Below, in pieces: positions 7,319-13,019 of a stretch of DNA of 13,019 nt. Both the position numbers and the translations under genes were made by a program. The notes beneath the pieces are model-generated. The model worked only from the letters and a program-made list of their open reading frames with translations. It was not told where the DNA came from and made no database searches. Position 1 is the first letter of the stretch, and every line of letters begins with the position of its first letter. This DNA is from Hyphomicrobiales bacterium (GTDB lineage: Bacteria; Pseudomonadota; Alphaproteobacteria; Rhizobiales; HXMU1428-3), in NCBI GenBank assembly GCA_021775385.1, contig JAJFHW010000215.1, forward strand, positions 1 to 13,019. The letters run 5' to 3'.

Positions 7319-7984
7319 ATGGCTCATTCGATAAATTCACCAAATGGTGGTATGAAATTAATTCTTGGTTTAGTGGTTGCCGTTGCCATAGCTGGTGCTG
7401 GCTATTACTTTTATTCGCAGCAAACAACGAAAAACTCAGCTGCAACAACTGATGGCGCTGAAAAACTCGCTGAAAATGTGATGGGTAACAAAGATGCGCC
7501 TATTACTATCATTGAATATTCTTCTATGACTTGTGGACACTGTGCGGCATTTCATAATGATACGCTCCCTGGTTTGAAAGAAAAGTACATCAAGACGGGT
7601 AAGGTCAAATATATCGTCAGAGAATTTCCTCTTGATCAATTAGCAACAGCCGCATTTATGCTTGGACGCTGCTTACCTAAAAAGGATGCTTATTTTGACT
7701 TCGTAGATGTTCTATATGCGAAGCAAAAAGAGTGGGCTTATGCCGAAGACCGTGTTGGTTCTTTGAAAAAGCTAGCTAAGCAAGCCGGGTTCACAGATGA
7801 AACCTTTCAAGCTTGTCTTGATGATAAAAAATTATTTGCACAAGTCTTAGCTGTGAAAAATGCAGGAACTGCTGAATTTCGTATTCGCTCTACACCAACA
7901 TTTTTCGTAAATGGTACTCGTCTTGAGGGTTCCCAACCTTTGGAAGAGTTTGAAAAACTATTTAAGCCTCTTTTAGAGAAATAA
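7319..7984 (+). CDS. DsbA-like thiol:disulfide oxidoreductase, membrane-anchored
   Basis: A periplasmic thioredoxin-fold protein of the DsbA/Thioredoxin_4 group, 221 residues from ATG 7319. That start is supported by GAAGG (7305-7309), nine bases upstream; the in-frame TTG at 7313 lacks such a site. Residues 13-31 form one hydrophobic segment with no clear cleavage site, so it is probably an N-terminally anchored protein. The active site is C72-G-H-C75 in MTCGHCAAF. The helical insertion and the cis-proline P193 (STPTFFVNG) follow in normal order. C118 and C166 could form a second disulfide. Such proteins oxidise or isomerise exported substrates; the partner (a DsbB-like protein) is not in the window. 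It is the first of two tandem paralogues placed before smc. Confidence 0.92.
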   Translation: MAHSINSPNGGMKLILGLVVAVAIAGAGYYFYSQQTTKNSAATTDGAEKLAENVMGNKDAPITIIEYSSMTCGHCAAFHNDTLPGLKEKYIKTGKVKYIVREFPLDQLATAAFMLGRCLPKKDAYFDFVDVLYAKQKEWAYAEDRVGSLKKLAKQAGFTDETFQACLDDKKLFAQVLAVKNAGTAEFRIRSTPTFFVNGTRLEGSQPLEEFEKLFKPLLEK

Positions 7985-7993
7985 GATCTTTTT

Positions 7994-8020
7994 AAATGAG
8001 ATTTTCAGTAAGTCTCATTT
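7994..8020 (+). terminator. Stem-loop between the two dsbA genes
   Basis: AAATGAGA (7994-8001) pairs perfectly with TCTCATTT (8013-8020), and the stem can extend inward by a G-T and an A-T pair. It lies 10 bp after the first dsbA stop codon. The stem is AT-rich and only TTT, at its own 3' end, resembles a U-tract, so it could be a weak terminator or an mRNA-stabilising hairpin. The second dsbA follows 38 bp later. Confidence 0.45.
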
Positions 8021-8057
8021 GATAAAACAATAGCATATAGAGAGGGAGTTATATTCA

Positions 8058-8771
8058 GTGCTAAAACTGGCTCACATTCACGGACAATGGCGCTTGTTCA
8101 AGCTGATTGGCTCTCTTTCTTTGTTTTTTTTACTTTCTGGATGCTCTGCTAATCAATTCTCATTAGGTGGAGATACTAAAAAAGCTAACGTGGATGAGAT
8201 TGTGCTTGATGAAAAGGGCCTCCCTTCTATTGAGCAATTGATGAAAGCTGGCCCCTTGCCTGAAATGTACCTGGGTAAAGATACAGCGCCTGTCACTATC
8301 ATTGAGTATGTCTCGCTAACCTGTCCGCATTGCCGTGCGTTTCATCAAAAGACATTTCCTTTATTAAAACGAGATTATATTAATAAGGGTAAGGTACGCT
8401 ATATTGTGCGCGAATTCCCTATTGGTCGATCAGCTGGAAATGCTGCGATTGTCAGCCGTTGTGGATCTCCTAAACAATATTTTAAACTTGTTGATCTCTT
8501 TTTGAATAATCAACAGAAATGGGTTTCTCAGGAAGTCCGCTTAGATGCCATATATAATGTTGCTAAGAAGTCTGGTTTGAAACGGCCTGAATTTGATCAA
8601 TGTATGAAAGATCAGGTTCTAATTGATAATTTAAATAAAGTTAAAAACAGAGGCCGTAAACTTGGTGTCTCTGGCACACCTACATTCTTTATTAATGGGC
8701 AAAAAATTCGCAAACCTCTTTCAATTGAGGAACTTAGAGCTTTAATAGACACACACATGAAGCTTGGTTAA
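8058..8771 (+). CDS. DsbA-like thiol:disulfide oxidoreductase, predicted lipoprotein
   Basis: The second DsbA-family protein, 237 residues. The start is GTG 8058, supported by GGGAG (8044-8048) nine bases upstream. The N terminus is a lipoprotein signal: basic start, hydrophobic segment 17-27 and lipobox LSGC with C29 as lipid-accepting cysteine. The active site is C89-P-H-C92 in LTCPHCRAF, the classical oxidase dipeptide, and the cis-proline is P208 (GTPTFFING). C135 and C182 match the second cysteine pair of the upstream paralogue. The two proteins share long blocks such as TIIEY-x-S-x-TC-x-HC and GKV-[KR]-YIVREFP, so they are duplicates that diverged in anchor and active-site dipeptide. 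Whether it sits in the inner or outer membrane cannot be settled. Confidence 0.92.
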   Translation: MLKLAHIHGQWRLFKLIGSLSLFFLLSGCSANQFSLGGDTKKANVDEIVLDEKGLPSIEQLMKAGPLPEMYLGKDTAPVTIIEYVSLTCPHCRAFHQKTFPLLKRDYINKGKVRYIVREFPIGRSAGNAAIVSRCGSPKQYFKLVDLFLNNQQKWVSQEVRLDAIYNVAKKSGLKRPEFDQCMKDQVLIDNLNKVKNRGRKLGVSGTPTFFINGQKIRKPLSIEELRALIDTHMKLG

Positions 8772-8956
8772 CTCAACGAATTTAATATGAGAGTTGATTT
8801 TAAGCTTATTTGGCAATTTTTCTCGCCCTACTTCTCTTTTTTCAAAAAGCCTGATATTGGTGTTTGTCTTAGGGGCTAGTCCCTAAAACATTCTTGATTT
8901 AAACAAACAAGATCAAGACCTAAGCAAACTATTATCCTTTCAGGTGTTTAACTCGG
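8772..8956. other. dsbA/smc intergenic region with small hairpins
   Basis: 185 bp with no gene. Two short perfect stems are visible: TTAGGG/CCCTAA (8869-8874 with 8881-8886) and CTTGAT/ATCAAG (8893-8898 with 8912-8917). The first is a possible weak terminator for the dsbA pair; the gap is long enough for a separate smc promoter, though none stands out. Confidence 0.4.
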
Positions 8957-11900
8957 GTGCATATCACACAGTTAAAATTACTCGGCTTTAAAAGCTTTGT
9001 TGAGCCAACGGAACTCCTCATTCGCCCTGGGTTAACGGGTGTGGTAGGGCCAAACGGCTGTGGGAAGTCCAATTTGCTCGAAGCTCTTCGCTGGGTGATG
9101 GGGGAGACCTCTTATAAAGCGATGCGCGGCGGAGCTATGGATGATGTTATCTTTTCCGGTACACAACAGCGTCCCGCTCGAAATAATGCAGAAGTCACCA
9201 TTACGATTGACAATAAAGCCCGCACTGCTCCTGCTGAGTTTAACAATGAAGATTTGCTTGAGATTGTCCGTACAATTGCACGAGGCGATGGTTCTTCTTA
9301 CAGGGTTAATGGGCGAGATGTACGTGCCAAAGACATCAAGCTATTATTTGAAGACGCGGCCACTGGTGCACGCTCTCATGCACTCGTTCGCCAAGGACAA
9401 ATTGGTGAGATTGTTAATTCGAAGCCGCAAGCGCGGCGGCGTATTTTAGAAGATGCGGCTGGCATTGCTGGATTACATAGCCGGCGACATGAAGCTGAAT
9501 TAAGGTTGAATGCGGCTGAGACAAACCTTGAGCGTTTGGCTGATATTATGGGGCAGATGGATGCTCAACTAAATTCTCTCAAGCGGCAGGCACGCCATGC
9601 GCTGCGCTATAAAGATTTAAGTGAAAAGCTTTATGCTAAAGAAGCTCTATTGTTGCATTTACAATGGCGTGCTGCAGCTAATGCTGTCCTAAAATCTGAA
9701 ACAGATTTAGCAAAAACTTTAGAACTTGTTGATACTGGTACGCTTAAAGAAACGACGGCTTTAACCAAACGAGAACAACTCCAATCTTCACTTCCCCCTC
9801 TTCGAGAAGCAGAAGCAAAGGCTGCTGCTGCTCTTCATCGTTTAACCCTTGCCAATGAAGGGCTTGACCGCGAAGAGGAGCAAGCTCGGACCAGAGAAGC
9901 TGAATTGAGATCAAGCTTAACAGATACAACGACTGATTTGGCTCGTGATGAAGTGTTGATCAAAGACGGGACACAAATTTCTCTTCGTCTATCGACTGAA
10001 ATTACTACTTTAGAAAATGAGATTGCTGAGCTTCAGTCAAAAAAGTTATCCGCCAAAACAAAGCTTGATGAAACAACTGCTTCTCTTCAAGAGGGGGAGG
10101 TTTTATTTAATGAGCTTTCTCAATCACGTGCCAACGCTCATGCAAGGCGCTCTAGCCTTTTATCTGACATTGAACGTCTTGAGAATCAAATTTCACATTT
10201 AACACAACAAGTTAGTCAGCTAGAAACTGAGAAAAAAGAGTTACTCTCTTTAAAGTCTGACCAATCGGGTTCTCAATCTGAGGACGCACTTTTAAAAGAA
10301 ATTACTGCATTTGAAAACAAAGTCTCAATCTCTGAGGAAAAAATTTCGTCACTTGATCAAGAGTTTTCTACTGCTAAGACAGATGCTCAAACTCTACGTC
10401 TGACAGAAAATGAGATGGCGCTGGCTCTTCGTTCTCATGAAACTGAAATTGCTTTGCTTGAAAAGCTTTTGAGCCCGAAGAGTGAAACTCAAATCCCCAT
10501 TATGGATGAACTTCAGACCCAGAATGGTTTTGAATTAGCACTTTGGGCGGCGCTTGGTGATGACCTTGATATGCCAAAAGAAGCAACCGTTTCTGATCTT
10601 GAAGCAACCAATTATTGGCGCGAGGTCGAACAGCTAACACCTGCCACTTTACCTCAGGGAATTTCAGCTCTCTCTGAATTTATACAAGGGCCTCCTTTCC
10701 TTACGAGACGGCTTGCATTTGTTGGTGTCGTTGATGAAACCCAAGCACTTTTGTTACAGCAAAAACTGCAACCGGGGCATTCTTTAGTTAGTAAATCTGG
10801 TGGCTTGTGGCGATGGGATGGGTTTATCCTTTCCCCTAATGCGCCTTCTTCTGCCCCACAGAGACTAACAGAGCGTAACCGGCTTCCTCTTTTGATTGAA
10901 GAGCATGAAACTCTTCAAAAAACGATTTTGCTTCACCGTACGAACCTTAAAACTCGCGAAGAAACTCTCAGCTCTCTTGAAGCTGAATTGAGGGAAACTC
11001 GACAAGCTTTGTTTCAAACACAGCAAAAACTAAAAGAGGCGAACCAACATTTACGAGCCGTTGAACAGAAAAACCGCAAAGTAGATGGTCGTCTTGCTGC
11101 AATAGCTGAGAGCCTAGTTTCCCGCGGACAAGAACTAGACAGTACAAGGACATCTTATCAAACCCTATCGAATGATTTAGAAGCCCTTCCACCTCTCGAC
11201 CAAATTGACAAAGAGCATAGCGAGCAGAAAGATTTGGTTGCAAAGTTAAGGTCCGTTCACTCAGAAGCACAATTGCATTGGGCCGGGTTAGAGCGGGAAG
11301 AAAAATTACATCTGAACCGTATAAATGAAATGAAAAAAGAGCGGGATGACTGGACGACACGCGCAAAAGACGCACAAAGTCATATTGATGAACTAAAAAC
11401 GCGTATTGAAAAAACTCAACAAGAACTATCTCAATTTGTGGACCTGCCTGCACGCTTCAACACCCAGCGCCAAAATTTGCTGAATGAACTTAGCCTTGCA
11501 GAAACGAAACGCAATACTGAGAGTGATGCCCTTGCCGTTGCTGAAGAGACTTCTATTCAGTTTGATAAAGAACTGCGCACCTTGCAATCTGACTTAATGG
11601 CTTTGCGAGAAGAGAAAGCACGCGAGGAAACACGATTAGATGCTGCGCGCTCACAACTCATTCAACAGGCCAGAGACATTGAGACAAAACTCAATGTCAA
11701 AGCTGACGCTTGTTTAGCGCATTCTGGTTTTGAAGCTGCAATTACGCTGCCACCCATCCGCGATGTACAAGATGATGTATCCCGATTAAAGAAGGATCGC
11801 GACCGACTTGGAGCTGTGAATTTACGTGCTGAAGATGAAATTAAGGAATTAGAAGATACGTTTGGTTCCATGATTTCTGAGAGAGATGATCTTGAAAGTG

Positions 11901-12433
11901 CTGTTTCTAAATTACGCTCAGGAGTGAACCAGTTAAACCAAGAAGGCCGGCAACGATTGCTTACAGCCTTTGATGAAGTCAATGCTCACTTCAAACGACT
12001 ATTTCAAACTTTGTTCGCTGGCGGTGAAGCTGAACTCAAACTCATTGACTCTGATGACCCTCTTGAGGCTGGTCTTGAAATTATTGCTCGGCCACCAGGC
12101 AAGCGCCCTCAAGTCCTGACCCTTCTTTCTGGTGGTGAAAAAGCTCTAACTGCAATGTCGCTTCTTTTTGCTGTGTTTCTCACCAACCCGTCACCGATTT
12201 GCGTTCTCGATGAAGTTGATGCCCCACTTGATGACACCAATGTTGATCGATTTTGCTTGATGATGGAAGAGATGGCACGCTCAACAGATACAAGGTTTCT
12301 TGTTATCACCCATCACCCAATGACGATGGAACGTATGGACCGCCTATTTGGTGTGACGATGTCTGAAAAGGGCGTGAGCCAATTGGTGAGTGTCGACCTC
12401 GCGGCAGCTGAAGGACTTTTGGAGACGGCTTAA
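8957..12433 (+). CDS. smc: Chromosome condensation ATPase SMC
   Basis: The ATPase and coiled-coil subunit of the SMC-ScpAB condensin, which organises and segregates the chromosome. It has 1158 residues, normal length. Walker A is GPNGCGKS at 31-38. Two long coiled-coil arms, rich in Glu, Lys, Leu and Gln, run at about 165-510 and 635-1000. The region between them (about 519-630, ALWAALGDDLDMP through GGLWRWDGF) takes the hinge position but lacks the usual bacterial hinge signatures; it matches the alphaproteobacterial type as I recall it. The ABC signature is LSGGEKA (1057-1063). Walker B is PICVLDEVD, with D1085 and E1086. The start is GTG 8957, fitting the conserved MHITQLKLLGFKSF beginning; AGG at 8942-8944 is a weak ribosome site. 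ScpA and ScpB are not in the window. Confidence 0.97.
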   Translation: MHITQLKLLGFKSFVEPTELLIRPGLTGVVGPNGCGKSNLLEALRWVMGETSYKAMRGGAMDDVIFSGTQQRPARNNAEVTITIDNKARTAPAEFNNEDLLEIVRTIARGDGSSYRVNGRDVRAKDIKLLFEDAATGARSHALVRQGQIGEIVNSKPQARRRILEDAAGIAGLHSRRHEAELRLNAAETNLERLADIMGQMDAQLNSLKRQARHALRYKDLSEKLYAKEALLLHLQWRAAANAVLKSETDLAKTLELVDTGTLKETTALTKREQLQSSLPPLREAEAKAAAALHRLTLANEGLDREEEQARTREAELRSSLTDTTTDLARDEVLIKDGTQISLRLSTEITTLENEIAELQSKKLSAKTKLDETTASLQEGEVLFNELSQSRANAHARRSSLLSDIERLENQISHLTQQVSQLETEKKELLSLKSDQSGSQSEDALLKEITAFENKVSISEEKISSLDQEFSTAKTDAQTLRLTENEMALALRSHETEIALLEKLLSPKSETQIPIMDELQTQNGFELALWAALGDDLDMPKEATVSDLEATNYWREVEQLTPATLPQGISALSEFIQGPPFLTRRLAFVGVVDETQALLLQQKLQPGHSLVSKSGGLWRWDGFILSPNAPSSAPQRLTERNRLPLLIEEHETLQKTILLHRTNLKTREETLSSLEAELRETRQALFQTQQKLKEANQHLRAVEQKNRKVDGRLAAIAESLVSRGQELDSTRTSYQTLSNDLEALPPLDQIDKEHSEQKDLVAKLRSVHSEAQLHWAGLEREEKLHLNRINEMKKERDDWTTRAKDAQSHIDELKTRIEKTQQELSQFVDLPARFNTQRQNLLNELSLAETKRNTESDALAVAEETSIQFDKELRTLQSDLMALREEKAREETRLDAARSQLIQQARDIETKLNVKADACLAHSGFEAAITLPPIRDVQDDVSRLKKDRDRLGAVNLRAEDEIKELEDTFGSMISERDDLESAVSKLRSGVNQLNQEGRQRLLTAFDEVNAHFKRLFQTLFAGGEAELKLIDSDDPLEAGLEIIARPPGKRPQVLTLLSGGEKALTAMSLLFAVFLTNPSPICVLDEVDAPLDDTNVDRFCLMMEEMARSTDTRFLVITHHPMTMERMDRLFGVTMSEKGVSQLVSVDLAAAEGLLETA

Positions 12434-12467
12434 TAACTAAGAAGCTTTCTCCACTTCAATTGCCGGC

Positions 12468-12510
12468 CTTCTATCTCACTTGAGTTCAAAGGAGATAAGT
12501 GAGATAGAAG
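12468..12510. terminator. Stem-loop between convergent smc and lipoprotein genes
   Basis: A perfect 14-bp inverted repeat, CTTCTATCTCACTT (12468-12481) with its complement at 12497-12510, around a 15-base loop. It lies between the ends of two converging genes and so probably ends transcription in both directions. Neither side has a clean T-run, so termination efficiency is uncertain. Confidence 0.6.
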
Positions 12511-12521
12511 CCTTAAATTAA

Positions 12522-12911
12522 TTAACTTGTTTCAGTTTTTTTCTTTCGGGCTATTTTAATATTGCAGCCTTTCTTTTGGGCTATTTTATCTAGGGTATCT
12601 ATTTCCCCTTTTATTTTCGCATATTCTGCTGCTTCATGACCATTGCCTTTGATGAAAAATGCAGCAGGAAAAAAGACCACAACAGCAACTGCAGTTGCAA
12701 CACCGTCATTGGTTGCATTACTATCCACAACTCCAGCTAGTTTAGTAGCGCGCGCCGATATACGTTTCATTTCTTCAGCTATTTGGCTACAACTATACCC
12801 TCTATAGTTAAGTGGAGAAACATAACTTGCTTCAATATTATCTGCACTTTTTGCGCAAGAAGCCATTAGTACTGCAATAACTGCAATACTACTCAATTTA
12901 ACAAAACCCAT
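12522..12911 (-). CDS. Small hypothetical lipoprotein
   Basis: A 129-residue protein with a lipoprotein-type signal: basic start, hydrophobic 7-17 and the lipobox-like MASC with C19. The predicted mature part has YRGYSCSQIAEEMKRI (36-51), a Gly/Ala/Val hydrophobic stretch at about 69-87 (ending FFPAAFFIKGNG), then EYAKIKGEIDTLDKIAQKKGC and a lysine-rich end. C41 and C116 could pair. The C-L...E pattern followed by PAxFFxKGN and YAxxKGE is, as I recall, a widespread uncharacterised proteobacterial lipoprotein family often found as orphan genes. No function can be given. The start is ATG 12911 with only a weak GGGG-type ribosome site. The gene converges on smc. Confidence 0.8.
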   Translation of the reverse strand: MGFVKLSSIAVIAVLMASCAKSADNIEASYVSPLNYRGYSCSQIAEEMKRISARATKLAGVVDSNATNDGVATAVAVVVFFPAAFFIKGNGHEAAEYAKIKGEIDTLDKIAQKKGCNIKIARKKKTETS

Positions 12912-13019
12912 AACTACGCCCCGATGTCTTTATTATCAATATTTGTTAATAAACATCATGCTTTCATCAAAACAACAATAAAAAAACACTCTTTATAATA
13001 TATTTATACGTAAAAATGA
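12912..13019. other. AT-rich leader/promoter side of the lipoprotein gene
   Basis: The last 108 bp are very AT-rich and upstream of the minus-strand lipoprotein gene, so they should hold its promoter. Several TATAAT-like strings occur, but the richness in A and T makes any single choice unreliable. No further gene is visible before the window ends. Confidence 0.4.

Noticed and set aside
10968..11453. 161-residue minus-strand open frame inside smc
   Set aside because: It runs antisense to the SMC coiled coil, where biased codon use easily leaves the opposite strand open; no ribosome site or domain is seen.

Overview
The window reads as chromosomal core DNA of an alphaproteobacterium, most likely of the Rhizobiales (Hyphomicrobiales) or a near relative, with moderately low GC (low to mid 40s by eye). 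Three things point there: a CcrM-type GANTC methyltransferase, the gene order mutY / dciA (DUF721) / dsbA / smc, and an SMC whose hinge is of the divergent alphaproteobacterial kind. The species cannot be named from the sequence. No phage, transposase, CRISPR array, tRNA or rRNA was seen.

Layout from left to right. An iron-type superoxide dismutase (sodB, minus strand, GTG start) is divergent from ccrM (plus strand) across about 350 bp. That gap holds a palindrome on the sodB side and a CtrA-box-like site on the ccrM side. After ccrM comes a gene-free stretch of about 340 bp (2207-2550) made of short perfect hairpins and an element bounded by 26-bp imperfect inverted repeats; it lies between convergent genes. 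On the minus strand follow an exported thioredoxin-fold protein that resembles the AGR2/TXNDC12 (ERp18) family, and a 589-residue RTX calcium-binding protein with three tandem repeats of about 86 residues. Next is mutY (minus), with a very lysine-rich N-terminal tail. It is divergent from a plus-strand run: dciA, two tandem DsbA-like thiol oxidoreductases (one membrane-anchored, one a predicted lipoprotein) and smc. A small hypothetical lipoprotein gene (minus) converges on smc across a strong stem-loop.

Functionally the window mixes chromosome biology and cell-envelope or redox proteins. The first group is CcrM methylation, MutY repair, DciA replicative-helicase loading and SMC condensation. 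The second is SodB, three thioredoxin-fold proteins, the RTX protein and a lipoprotein. The most unusual protein-level feature is that CcrM and MutY, and weakly DciA, carry basic low-complexity N-terminal extensions. The most unusual nucleotide-level feature is the hairpin and inverted-repeat cluster downstream of ccrM. No clearly new multi-gene system is visible; most genes are conserved housekeeping genes with local peculiarities.
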